From Actinomadura mexicana (lineage in GTDB: Bacteria; Actinomycetota; Actinomycetes; Streptosporangiales; Streptosporangiaceae), in the NCBI RefSeq assembly GCF_900188105.1, contig NZ_FZNP01000010.1:1-64000 (forward strand): DNA of 64,000 bases, given 5' to 3'. The translations under genes and the position numbers were made by a program. This document shows positions 9,804 through 19,568 of this stretch, one piece after another. A model generated the notes under the pieces. The model searched no databases, had not been told where the DNA came from, and saw only the letters and a list, made by a program, of their open reading frames with translations. Each line of letters opens with the position of its first letter. The stretch's first letter is position 1.

Positions 9804-10336
9804 GACTTCGGGAAGCGCTCCAGGAAGCCGCGCAGGTCGTCGGCGTGCTCCTCCTCCTGCGCGAGGATCTGCTCGAAGACGCGCTTGGTGGTGGGGTCGC
9901 CGTCGCCGAGCCACTGGATGATCTCGGTGTAGGACGCGATGGCGATCCGCTCCGCCACCAGGTCCTCCTTGAGCATCTCGACGAGGTCGAGGCTGGCGTT
10001 GTACTCGGCGTGCGCGCGGGTGGTGAGGGTGTCCGGGGAGAAGTCGGGCTCGCCGCCGAGCTGGACGATCCGCTCGGCCAGCATGTCGGCGTGCTGCTGC
10101 TCCTCGGCCGCGTGCTGGAGGAACTCGCTCGCGACGGTCTCGGCGTGGATGCCGGTGGCCGTGTAGTAGTGCCGCTTGTACCGCAGCACGCACACGATCT
10201 CCGTGGCCAGGGCCTCGTTGCAGACCTGGATCACGCGCTCGACGTCCGCGCCGTACGCCTCGGTGATCGGGCCTTTGTCGATCTCCTGCCGAGCACGTTC
10301 GCGCAGGGTCTTGATGTCCGTCAGGAACTCCGCCAT
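9800..10336 (-). CDS. Ferritin-like (bacterioferritin/Dps-type) protein
   Basis: A 178-residue four-helix-bundle protein of the ferritin-like superfamily. The di-iron ligand pattern is visible: Glu in NEALATEIVCVLRYKRHY, the E-x-x-H in AAEEQQHADMLAERI, Glu in EDLVAERIAIASYTEII, and a second E-x-x-H in AQEEEHADDLRGFL. Related actinobacterial proteins are annotated as bacterioferritin or DNA-protecting ferritin. Iron storage or oxidative-stress protection is likely. No haem-ligand Met is obvious. It is convergent with the flavin reductase gene, and the two stop codons overlap. A reductase next to a ferritin is suggestive of iron release, but the genes are on opposite strands. Confidence 0.88.
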   Translation of the reverse strand: MAEFLTDIKTLRERARQEIDKGPITEAYGADVERVIQVCNEALATEIVCVLRYKRHYYTATGIHAETVASEFLQHAAEEQQHADMLAERIVQLGGEPDFSPDTLTTRAHAEYNASLDLVEMLKEDLVAERIAIASYTEIIQWLGDGDPTTKRVFEQILAQEEEHADDLRGFLERFPKS

Positions 10337-10340
10337 CTAG

Positions 10341-10369
10341 GGGCCTCCACAGTCGACTACAGGAGGCCC
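10341..10369. terminator. Hairpin at hutI 3' end
   Basis: GGGCCTCC at 10341-10348 pairs with GGAGGCCC at 10362-10369 across a 13-base loop. The structure overlaps the last codons of hutI and lies just upstream of the ferritin-like gene on the same strand. There is no T-run, so it may act as a weak or factor-assisted terminator separating the hut operon from the next gene. Confidence 0.45.
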
Positions 10370-11529
10370 TCTACCCGGCGCCCGTGCTTCCACACGGCGT
10401 GCGTCTGAGGTACGCCCGGCCGGTATGCGAGGTGGATGTGGGACGGGGCGTCCAGGACGTGGACGTCGGCGCGGGCGCCCGGCGACAGATGCCCGACGTC
10501 GGTGCGGCGCAGGGCGCGGGCGCCGCCCGCGGTGGCCGACCAGACGGCCTCGGCGGGCGTCATGCGCATGTCGCGGACGGCCACGGCGATGCAGAACGCC
10601 ATGCTGGAGCTGTAGCAGGATCCGGGGTTGCAGTCGGTGGCGAGGGCGACGGTGGCCCCGGCGTCCAGGAGGCGGCGGGCGTCCGGGTAGGGCTGGCGGG
10701 TGGAGAACTCGACGCCGGGCAGGAGCGTCGCGACCGTCCGGGACGACGCCAGCGCGTCCACGTCGGCGTCGCCGAGGAACGTGCAGTGGTCGGCGGACGC
10801 GGCCTCCAGCTCGACCGCGAGCCGCACGGCGGGTCCCTGAGTGAGCTGGTTCGCGTGGAGGCGCGGTGACAGGCCCGCCTTGACGCCCGCCGTGAGGACC
10901 TCCCGAGCCTGGTCGGCGTCGAAGGCGCCCTCCTCGCAGAACACGTCCACCCAGCGGGCGTGCGGCGCGCAGGCGGCGAGCATGTCGGTGGCGGCGAGGC
11001 GGGCATACCCGGCGGCGTCGCCCGCGTACTCGGCGGGGACGACGTGGGCGCCCAGGTAGGTGACCTCGTCGGCGTACTCGGCGGCGATGCGGACGGCGCG
11101 CGCCTCCTGGTCGACCGTGAGGCCGTAGCCGGACTTGCACTCGACCGTCGTGACGCCCTGCCGGGCCATCTCGTGCACGAGGCGGCGCACGTTGGCGCGC
11201 AGCTCGTCGTCGGACGCGGCGCGGGTGCGCTCGACGGTCGTGCGGATGCCGCCCGCGGCGTACTTCTCGCCGCTCATCCGGGCGGCGAACTCCTCGGCGC
11301 GCTCGCCGGCGAAGACCAGGTGGGCGTGGGAGTCCACGAAACCGGGCAGCACCGCCCGCCCGGCGGCGTCGAACGACTCGTCGGCGGCGGGGGCGGATGA
11401 GGACGGCCCCGTCCACGCGACCGCGCCGTCCTCGATCACCAGCGCGGCGTCGCGGACGACGGCCAGGCCGCCGCCCGCGGCGGGGTCGTTGGTGACGAGC
11501 TCTCCGATGTTGGTGATGACCGTGCTCAT
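10357..11529 (-). CDS. hutI: Imidazolonepropionase
   Basis: A 390-residue amidohydrolase-superfamily enzyme that opens 4-imidazolone-5-propionate to N-formimidoyl-L-glutamate, the third step of histidine degradation. The metal-binding motif lies in LPGFVDSHAHLVFAGER. The typical HutI segment GGIRTTVERTRAASDDEL follows. A second His is in ARLHANQLTQG and the catalytic Asp in VALATDCNPGSCYSSSM. Length is as usual for the family. It is the last gene of the hut operon, starting within the stop of hutF (ATGA overlap). A short hairpin marks its end. Confidence 0.96.
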   Translation of the reverse strand: MSTVITNIGELVTNDPAAGGGLAVVRDAALVIEDGAVAWTGPSSSAPAADESFDAAGRAVLPGFVDSHAHLVFAGERAEEFAARMSGEKYAAGGIRTTVERTRAASDDELRANVRRLVHEMARQGVTTVECKSGYGLTVDQEARAVRIAAEYADEVTYLGAHVVPAEYAGDAAGYARLAATDMLAACAPHARWVDVFCEEGAFDADQAREVLTAGVKAGLSPRLHANQLTQGPAVRLAVELEAASADHCTFLGDADVDALASSRTVATLLPGVEFSTRQPYPDARRLLDAGATVALATDCNPGSCYSSSMAFCIAVAVRDMRMTPAEAVWSATAGGARALRRTDVGHLSPGARADVHVLDAPSHIHLAYRPGVPQTHAVWKHGRRVEGLL

Positions 11530-12902
11530 CGGCGCAGGATCTCACGGGGCGGGGGCGGTTCGGCGGTGACGGCGGCGATGGACCGGGCCAGCGCGGCCGG
11601 GACGTCCTCGACCAGCAGGTGCCGGCCGTCGTCGACGATCTGGCGGCCGGAGACGACGACGTGCCGCACGTCCGCGGCGGTGGCGGCGAACACGGCGGCC
11701 TCGGCGGCGTGGCCGGGGGCCGCGCCGGCGGTGCGGACCGAGTCGAGGGCGACGGTGACGAGGTCGGCGTAGGCGCCGGGCTCCAGCCGTCCCGCCTCGG
11801 GCCAGCCGAGCCCGTAGTGGCCGCTGGAGGTGGCGGCGGCGAGCAGCTCCCCCGCCGTCCAGTGGCCCCGGACGCGGGTGCGGAGCCGCTCGTCCAGCTC
11901 GACCGCTCGGGCCTCCTCGAACAGGTCGACGACGGCGTGCTGGTCGGAGCCGAGGCAGATCGGGGAGCCGGCGTCCGCCAGGTCGCGGGCGGGGCCGATG
12001 CCGTCGGCGAGGTCCCGCTCGGTGGTCGGGCACATGCACACGCCGGTCATCGTCGTCCCGAGCAGGCCGACGTCCTCCTCGGACAGGTGCGTCGCGTGCA
12101 CGGCCGTGGTGAGCGCGCCGAGCGCCCCGGCCTCGGCCAGCAGCCGGGTCGGCGTCATGCCGTAGGCGTCCAGGCAGTCGCGGTTCTCGGCGGGCTGCTC
12201 GGACAGGTGGACGTGCAGCGGCGCGCGGTGCTCCCGAGCCCACGAGGCGACGGCGCGCAGCTGCTCGCGCGGCACCGCCCGGACGGAGTGGATCGCGGCG
12301 CCGACGCGGGCGTGGCGGCTTTCGGCCTTGCCGGTCTGCTCGTGCAGGCTGTCGACGCGCCGCGCCCAGTTCCCGGCGGTGCCGTCCCCGAACCGCAGCT
12401 GCGGCCCGGCGAGCGGCCGGCCGATGCCGCCGGTCAGGTAGCAGGTGTCGAGGAGGGTGATGCGGATGCCCGCGCCGGACGCGGCGGCGATCAGCGCCTC
12501 GCCCATCGCGTTCGGGTCCCCGTAGGGGGCGCCGCCGGGCCGGTGGTGCAGGTAGTGGAACTCGCCGACGCAGCTGATCCCCGCGAGGGCCATCTCGGCG
12601 AACACCGCGGTCGCGAGCGCGCGGTAGGAGTCGGGGTCGAGCCGGTCGGCGACCTGGTACATCTGCTCGCGCCACGTCCAGAACGTCCCCGAGTGCGCCT
12701 GGACGCGGGAGCGCAGGGCGCGGTGGAACGCGTGGGAGTGGGCGTTGGCGAGGCCCGGCAGGGTCAGGCCGGGCAGGTGCCGGACGCCGGGCGGCGCCGG
12801 GACCCGGGGGGTGATGCCGGCGATCCGCTCGCCGGCGGTCTCGATGAGCACGTCGGCCGCGACGCCGTCGCCTAGCCAGGCGAACTGGGCATGCCACTGC
12901 AT
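11526..12902 (-). CDS. hutF: Formimidoylglutamate deiminase
   Basis: A 458-residue amidohydrolase that deaminates N-formimidoyl-L-glutamate to N-formyl-L-glutamate and ammonia, the five-step variant of histidine catabolism. Diagnostic segments are the metal site GLANAHSHAFHRALRSR, FTWREQ-like FWTWREQMYQVADRL, the HVHLSEQPAENRDCLDAYG substrate loop, TAVHATHLSEEDV, and CLGSDQHAVVDLFEEAR with the second-shell Asp. The start ATG 12902 is ten bases from the preceding M20 gene, and its stop overlaps hutI (ATGA). The presence of HutF implies that the pathway releases formylglutamate, yet no canonical HutG is present. The M20 hydrolase directly upstream probably fills that step. Confidence 0.95.
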   Translation of the reverse strand: MQWHAQFAWLGDGVAADVLIETAGERIAGITPRVPAPPGVRHLPGLTLPGLANAHSHAFHRALRSRVQAHSGTFWTWREQMYQVADRLDPDSYRALATAVFAEMALAGISCVGEFHYLHHRPGGAPYGDPNAMGEALIAAASGAGIRITLLDTCYLTGGIGRPLAGPQLRFGDGTAGNWARRVDSLHEQTGKAESRHARVGAAIHSVRAVPREQLRAVASWAREHRAPLHVHLSEQPAENRDCLDAYGMTPTRLLAEAGALGALTTAVHATHLSEEDVGLLGTTMTGVCMCPTTERDLADGIGPARDLADAGSPICLGSDQHAVVDLFEEARAVELDERLRTRVRGHWTAGELLAAATSSGHYGLGWPEAGRLEPGAYADLVTVALDSVRTAGAAPGHAAEAAVFAATAADVRHVVVSGRQIVDDGRHLLVEDVPAALARSIAAVTAEPPPPREILRR

Positions 12903-12912
12903 ACCGGACTCC

Positions 12913-14108
12913 CTACCCGCGCGCCAGGTCGTCCAGTACCGCGGCGAGGGCCTCGACTCCGGCCAGGCAGTCGGCCGGCTCGGCGGACTCCTCGGGCGCG
13001 TGCGACACCCCGGTCGGGTTCCGCACGAACAGCATCGCGGTCGGCAGCCGCGCCGACAGGACGCCCGCGTCGTGGCCCGCGCCGGTCGGCAGGACGGGGA
13101 CGCCGCCGAGCACCGCGCGAACACGGTCGCGCAGCTCCAGGGCGAAGTCGACGATGTCGGTGTAGGACTCCTCCGCGAGGTCGACGCTCACCCGGTGCGG
13201 GCGCGCCGCGACCCGGGCGGCCTCGTCGACCTCAAGCACGGTCCGGCGGACGGCGTCGTCGGCGGGGCCCCGGGCGTCCAGCCAGGCGGTGACCGCCGAG
13301 GGGATCGCGTTGACGCCGTTCGGCTCGACCCTGACCTTCCCGACCGTCGCGACGGTCCCGTTGCGCTCGGCGGCCTCCCGCGCGGCGATGACCATGTGCG
13401 CGAACGGCAGCATCGGGTCGCGCCGGTCGGGCAGCCCGGTCGTCCCGGCGTGGTTGCCCTCGCCCGCGAAGTCGAACCGCCACCGGCCGTGCGGCACGAT
13501 CGCGCTCGCGACGCCGACCGGCTCCTCCAGTGCCCGGCCCTGCTCGACGTGGAGTTCGACGTAGCAGGCGATGCGGCCGAGCAGGTCCTCGTCCGGTCCG
13601 ATCGCCTGCGGGTCGAGCCCGGCGTTGTGGACGACCTCGGCGAACGTGTGCCCGTCGGCGTCGGTGAGGCCGCGGGCCCGGGCCGGGTCGATCGCCCCGG
13701 CCAGCAGGCGGGAGCCGAGGCACGCCACCCCGAACCGCGCGCCCTCCTCCTCGGTGAACGCCCCGATCCCGATCGGGCGCGCCGGCCGGACGCCGCGCTC
13801 GCGGAGCCGGTCGACCGCCGCGAACGCCGACACGATGCCGAGCGGCCCGTCGAACGCTCCCCCGCCGGGCACGGAGTCGAGATGGCTGCCGGTCAGGACC
13901 GCACCGGTGCGGGACCCGTCCTCCGGATACCACCAGGCGACCATGTTCCCGTTGGGGTCGTGCTCGACGTCGAGGTCGCGGCGGCGCGCCTCGTCGGCGA
14001 ACCAGGCGCGGCACTCCAGCTCCGGCGGCGTCCACGCGAACCGGTGGTAGCCGCCGGTCGCCGCGTCCCGCCCGACCGGCAGCAGCTCCGCCCACATCTC
14101 CTCGAAGC

Positions 14109-14112
<4 letters not shown>
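12913..14112 (-). CDS. M20-family amidohydrolase in hut operon (allantoate amidohydrolase-like)
   Basis: A 399-residue zinc-dependent hydrolase of the Zn-carbamoylase branch of family M20, usually annotated as allantoate amidohydrolase. Metal-ligand motifs are GSHLDSVPGGGAFDGPLG (His and bridging Asp), AFTEEEGARFG (Glu pair), YVELHVEQGRALE (His) and the C-terminal VSHAPEE (His). The dimerisation lid contains GEGNHAGTTGLPDRRDP. The gene is locked between hutU and hutF by a 4-base overlap and a 10-base gap, so it belongs to histidine breakdown. I infer that it hydrolyses N-formyl-L-glutamate to glutamate and formate, replacing HutG. This fits chemically, since the family cleaves N-carbamoyl and related amides. 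An allantoate role is less likely because allantoicase is encoded at 53258. Confidence 0.87.
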
Positions 14113-15764
<1,652 letters not shown>

Positions 15765-15775
15765 GTGGGACTCCT

Positions 15776-17341
15776 TCAGGAGAGCGGGCCGGTGACGGCC
15801 TCGGCGGCGGCGACCAGTGAGCCGTCCCGGACCAGTGCGGTCGCGGCGGCGATCTCGGGGGCGAGGTAGCGGTCCGGGCCGGGCGGCGGGACGGCCTCGC
15901 GCAGCCTGGCGACCGCGGCGGCGGTGGCCGGGCCGGGAAGCAGCGGGGTGCGAAGCTCCAGCGCCCGCGCGGCGGTGAGGATCTCGACGGCGACCACCTG
16001 GGTGAGGCCGTCCACCGCGCGGCGCAGCTTGCGGGCCGCGCTCCACCCCATCGAGACGTGGTCCTCCTGCATGGCCGAGCTTGGGATCGAGTCGGCGCTC
16101 GCGGGCACGGCGAGGCGCTTGAGCTCCGACACGATGGCGGCCTGCGTGTACTGGGCGATCATGTGGCCGGAGTCGACGCCCGGATCGTCGGCCAGGAAGG
16201 CGGGCAGCCCGGCGGAGCGTCCCCGGTCGAGCATCCGGTCGGTGCGGCGCTCGGACATCGAGGCGACGTCGGCCGCGGGCACGGCGAGGAAGTCCAGCAC
16301 GTAGGCGACCGGGGCGCCGTGGAAGTTGCCGTTCGACTCGACCCGCCCGTCCGGGAGGACGACGGGGTTGTCCACGGCGGACGCCAGTTCCCGTCCCGCG
16401 ACCAGCTCGGCGTGCGCGAGCGTGTCGCGGGCGGCGCCGTTCACCTGCGGGGCGCAGCGCAGCGAGTACGCGTCCTGCACGCGGGTGCAGTCGGGCCCCC
16501 GGTGCGACTCCATGATCTGCGAGTCGGCCAGCAGCGCCCGGAGGTTCGCGGCCGACGCGGCCTGGCCGGGGTGGGGCCGCAGGTCCTGCAGGTCGGCGGC
16601 GAAGACGCGGTCGGTGCCGAGCAGCGCCTCGACGCTCATCGCGGCCGCCAGGTCGGCGGCGGTGAGCAGCCGACGCAGGTCGCAGATGGCCAGGACGAGC
16701 ATGCCGAGCATCCCGTCCGTGCCGTTCAGGAGGGCGAGCCCCTCCTTGGCGCCGAGCTCGACCGGCGCGATGCCGGCGTCTCGCAGGGCGTCGGCCGCCG
16801 GCCTCAGCTCACCGGCGGCGTCCCTGACCGACCCCTCCCCGATCAGTGCGAGGGCCACGTGGGCGAGCGGCGCCAGGTCGCCGGAGCAGCCGAGGCTCCC
16901 GTACTCGAAGACCTGCGGGGTGATGCCGGCGTTGAGCAGCTCGGCGAGGGTCCTGGCGGTGACGGGCTGGACGCCGGTCCGTCCCGTGGCGAGCGTCCGC
17001 AGCCGGAGCAGCATCAGCGCCCGGACCACCTCCCGCTCGACCTCGGCCCCCGACCCCGCCGCGTGCGACCGGACGATGTTCAGCTGGAGCTGCGCCCGCA
17101 GCTCGGGCGCGATGTGCCGGGTGGCGAGCGCCCCGAAGCCCGTCGAGACGCCGTAGACCGGCGTCGGGCGCGCCGACAGCTCCTCGATGTGGGCCCGCGC
17201 CTCACCGATGAGCTTCAGCGCCGCGTCCGACAGCGCGACCTCGGCACCGTCCCGGGCCACCGCCGCGACCTGCTCGAAGGCCAGCGGTTCCGGCCCGACC
17301 TCGACCCCTGCGTCCCCCATACCAAAACCCATACCCACCAT
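15776..17341 (-). CDS. hutH: Histidine ammonia-lyase
   Basis: A 521-residue histidine ammonia-lyase, first enzyme of the operon, releasing ammonia from L-histidine to give urocanate. The Tyr of PTPVYGVSTGFGALA and the His of VRSHAAGSG are present. The MIO cofactor loop reads GSLGCSGDLAPLAH, so the triad is Cys152-Ser153-Gly154 rather than Ala-Ser-Gly; this variant is, as far as I recall, normal for actinobacterial HutH. The LLNGTDGML, QDAYSLRCAPQV, SNGNFHGAPV and QEDHVSMGW motifs are intact. The start is uncertain: in-frame ATGs at 17341, 17332 and 17320 all lack a strong ribosome site. A perfect operator palindrome sits 46 bases upstream. Confidence 0.96.
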   Translation of the reverse strand: MVGMGFGMGDAGVEVGPEPLAFEQVAAVARDGAEVALSDAALKLIGEARAHIEELSARPTPVYGVSTGFGALATRHIAPELRAQLQLNIVRSHAAGSGAEVEREVVRALMLLRLRTLATGRTGVQPVTARTLAELLNAGITPQVFEYGSLGCSGDLAPLAHVALALIGEGSVRDAAGELRPAADALRDAGIAPVELGAKEGLALLNGTDGMLGMLVLAICDLRRLLTAADLAAAMSVEALLGTDRVFAADLQDLRPHPGQAASAANLRALLADSQIMESHRGPDCTRVQDAYSLRCAPQVNGAARDTLAHAELVAGRELASAVDNPVVLPDGRVESNGNFHGAPVAYVLDFLAVPAADVASMSERRTDRMLDRGRSAGLPAFLADDPGVDSGHMIAQYTQAAIVSELKRLAVPASADSIPSSAMQEDHVSMGWSAARKLRRAVDGLTQVVAVEILTAARALELRTPLLPGPATAAAVARLREAVPPPGPDRYLAPEIAAATALVRDGSLVAAAEAVTGPLS

Positions 17342-17386
17342 TGGAGCGCGTCCGGGGCCGCGACCCCAGCCCCGGACCGCGCTCTT

Positions 17387-17404
17387 TGTCTCGTATACGA
17401 GACA
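17387..17404. promoter_or_regulatory. 18-bp perfect palindrome, candidate IclR operator for hut genes
   Basis: TGTCTCGTATACGAGACA is a perfect inverted repeat of 9+9 bases. It lies 8 bases before the IclR-family gene and 45 bases before hutH, in a 71-base divergent intergenic region. The position allows it to control both directions. IclR proteins commonly bind short palindromes in the divergent promoter of their own gene, so this is most likely the hut operator; that link is inferred. Confidence 0.75.
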
Positions 17405-17412
17405 CTTGAGGC

Positions 17413-18174
17413 ATGTCCCAGGTCCCCGCCGCCCGCCGCGCCCTCGCGGTACTGCGCCTCCTGGCGGGCGCGCCCGGCCCCCTGCCCGCCTCGGCGATCG
17501 CCCGCTCCCTCGGCCTGCCCCGCTCCAGCGCGTACCACCTGCTGACCGCGATGGCCGAGGACGGCTTCGTCACCTCCATCCCCGAGGAGCGCCGCTGGGG
17601 CCTCGGCGTCGCCGCCTTCGAGATCGGCTCCGCCTATCTGCGCCACGAGCCCCTGGAGCGCCTCGCCCGCCCCCTCCTGCGCCGGCTGGTCGACCGTGTC
17701 GGCGAGATCGCGCAGCTCGGCGTCCTGCACGGCGCCGAGACGCTCTACCTGCTGAAGGAGCAGCCGCCCCGGCACGCCACGCTGGTCACCGACGTCGGCG
17801 TCCGGATGCCCGCCCAGCTCACCGCGAGCGGCCGCTCGATCCTGGCCCACCTGCCGCCCGCGCAGGTCAGGGCCCTGTTCCCCGGCCGTTTCGTGGACCG
17901 TACCGGCCGTGGCCCCGCCACCCTGCACGACCTGCGCCGCACCCTCGCCGGGGACGCCCGCCGGGGCTGGGCGGTCGAGGACGGCCACATCACCGAGGGC
18001 TTCGCGAGCATCGCCGCCTGCGCCTTCGACCACACCGGCCACCCCACCGCCGCGATCACGGTGACCTTCCGCCGCGAGGACCACCCGGAACCGGCCCGGC
18101 CCGCCCTGGCGGCCCAGGTGCGCGGCACGGCCGCCGCCCTCACGACCCGCCTCACCGGCCGGCCCCCGACCTGA
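17413..18174 (+). CDS. IclR-family regulator of the hut operon
   Basis: A 253-residue IclR-type regulator. Residues 5-70 form the winged helix (ALAVLRLLAGAPGPLPASAI, recognition helix SLGLPRSSAYHLLTAMAEDGF). The effector domain shows RRLVDRVGEIAQLGVLHG, PAQLTASGRSILAHLP and the C-terminal GWAVEDGHITEGFASIAACAFD typical of the family's ligand pocket. It is divergent from hutH with the 18-bp palindrome between, so it is expected to regulate histidine use and itself, with a pathway compound such as urocanate as the likely inducer; the effector is inferred, not visible. ATG at 17413 leaves little room for a ribosome site, which overlaps the operator. Confidence 0.92.
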   Translation: MSQVPAARRALAVLRLLAGAPGPLPASAIARSLGLPRSSAYHLLTAMAEDGFVTSIPEERRWGLGVAAFEIGSAYLRHEPLERLARPLLRRLVDRVGEIAQLGVLHGAETLYLLKEQPPRHATLVTDVGVRMPAQLTASGRSILAHLPPAQVRALFPGRFVDRTGRGPATLHDLRRTLAGDARRGWAVEDGHITEGFASIAACAFDHTGHPTAAITVTFRREDHPEPARPALAAQVRGTAAALTTRLTGRPPT

Positions 18175-18177
18175 TCG

Positions 18178-18717
18178 CTACGCTCCGAAGCGGTCCGCGA
18201 CCAGCCGGTCGGCCCAGCGCCGAAGCGCGTCCTCCACGGGCGGATGGCGCAGCCCCGCCTTCCCGGCCAGCGCGTCGGCCGAAGACGTGTCGTACCGATC
18301 CTCGGACAGGAAGGACAGCGTCTCGGGCTCGACCCCGGTGACCGCGCGGGGCAGGCGCCGCACGAGCCCGACCGGCAGCGTCACCCGGGGCGGACGCGCA
18401 TCGAGGTGACGCGCCAGGAGCCCGACCAGCTCGGGCAGGTGCGGTGTGGCATCGTCCAGGACCCGGTGAGCGCGGTACGGCCCCTCGTCGTACTCGGGCA
18501 CGGCGGCCATGAAGCGGGCCAGGTGATCGACGGTGACCACGGGCACGAACGTGCGCCGCGACCCGGCCAGCGCGGGCAGGCGCCCGGCCCATAGGTCCCG
18601 CACCATCCCGGCGAGCCCGATGTACTGCCCGGCCTCCCCGGTGACCGAGTGCCCGATCACGGTCGCCGGATGCACCGCGGTGAGGGGGACGCCCTCCTCC
18701 TCCGCGACCGCCCGCAC
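18178..18717 (-). pseudogene. NAD-dependent epimerase/dehydratase family, N-terminus missing
   Basis: An open frame of 179 codons from GTG 18717 matching only the C-terminal half of an extended SDR (epimerase/dehydratase) protein. It begins at AVRAVAEEEGVPLTAVHPATVIGHSVTGEAG, the substrate-domain part that normally follows the YxxxK helix. The Rossmann GxxGxxG region and the catalytic Tyr-Lys are absent. In frame, a stop codon lies three codons upstream, and a perfect palindrome TAGACCGGTCTA overlaps that stop. This looks like a deletion that joined the promoter region to the middle of the gene. The remainder (EPETLSFLSEDRYDTSSAD) is well preserved, so the event may be recent. A functional short protein is possible but unlikely. 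Confidence 0.7.
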
Positions 18718-18727
18718 CGCCAGAAAC

Positions 18728-18739
18728 TAGACCGGTCTA
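18728..18739. promoter_or_regulatory. TAGACCGGTCTA palindrome, TetR-type operator
   Basis: A perfect 12-bp palindrome 11 bases upstream of the truncated epimerase frame. The core AGACCGGTCT resembles operators of TetR-family repressors that often guard SDR genes in actinomycetes. No TetR gene is adjacent, so the cognate repressor, if any, is elsewhere or was lost with the missing 5' part of the gene. Confidence 0.5.
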
Positions 18740-18796
18740 CCTATTTTGTCGAGCGCGAACCCCCCAGGTGTGGTCGGCGGCTCGCGGGTAATGGGG

Positions 18797-19429
18797 TCAG
18801 CGCTTCTTCTCGGGGGTCACGCGGAGGCGGTGGTCGAGCTTCCAGAACCAGAGCGCCTTGCCCTTGCCCACGTTCACGTCATGCAGGCCGACGCACTGGC
18901 TGCGCCCCCTCCCGGCGGGGTCGGCCGTCCACGTGCCGGTCGGCTCGTACACGTCGAACTGGTAGATCTTGTACACCCGGCCGATGTCGAGCCGGTAGAG
19001 CTGCTTCTTCGCCAGCGTCGACGTGTACCCGAGGCGCCACTGCCACTGCTTGTCGCCCTGGTATCCGAGGACGGCGTCGACGCTCTCGACCGTGGCGCCG
19101 AGGGAGATGGTGACCGCGTGCCCCACCGTGTACGAGGTGGCGGCGTTGAGGGTGCCGGGGCCCCGGCCCGACACGGTCCACGGGTCCCGGTTCTCCCACC
19201 GGGTCCAGGTTCCGGCGAAGCGCCGCTTCCCGCGCGCGACCCGTTTGCCGGTGCACTTCTGGCCGTTCTTCGCCGACTGCCCGACCGTCCCCGGCTGCGC
19301 GCCGAGCTCCTTCTTCGCCGCGACACTGGTGGTCGGATCGGCGTCCCCGCCGGACACCACCGTGGTCCCCACCACGGCCGCCGTGCCCAGAACGGCCACA
19401 CCGGCGAGCGACAGCCCTGCCTTCTTCAT
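18797..19429 (-). CDS. Secreted hypothetical protein
   Basis: A 210-residue protein with a clear Sec-type signal peptide: MKKAGLSLAGVAVLGTAAVVGTT followed by a polar region starting SGGDADPTTS. The mature part is basic and rich in aromatic residues, with RWENRDPWTVSGRGPGTLN, TSYTVGHAVTISLGATVESVDAVLGYQ and LYRLDIGRVYKIYQFDVYEPTG giving a strongly beta-rich pattern. Two cysteines (in QKCTGKR and SQCVGLHD) could form a disulfide. I do not recognise a family with certainty. ATG 19429 is preceded by GGAGCT. The gene stands alone between the truncated epimerase and the HTH regulator; an extracellular structural or binding role is only a guess. Confidence 0.7.
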   Translation of the reverse strand: MKKAGLSLAGVAVLGTAAVVGTTVVSGGDADPTTSVAAKKELGAQPGTVGQSAKNGQKCTGKRVARGKRRFAGTWTRWENRDPWTVSGRGPGTLNAATSYTVGHAVTISLGATVESVDAVLGYQGDKQWQWRLGYTSTLAKKQLYRLDIGRVYKIYQFDVYEPTGTWTADPAGRGRSQCVGLHDVNVGKGKALWFWKLDHRLRVTPEKKR

Positions 19430-19568
19430 TCGGGAGCTCCCCACTATGACCCGACCCATCCCTTGGGCCGCACGAGCCATTCTTTTGAGAAGGCCGATCC
19501 CGAAGTCAGGGCCCTAGGACCCCGACCCCCGAGGCTCGGGCCCTACCTCCCTCGCGGTCCGTGCCCGC

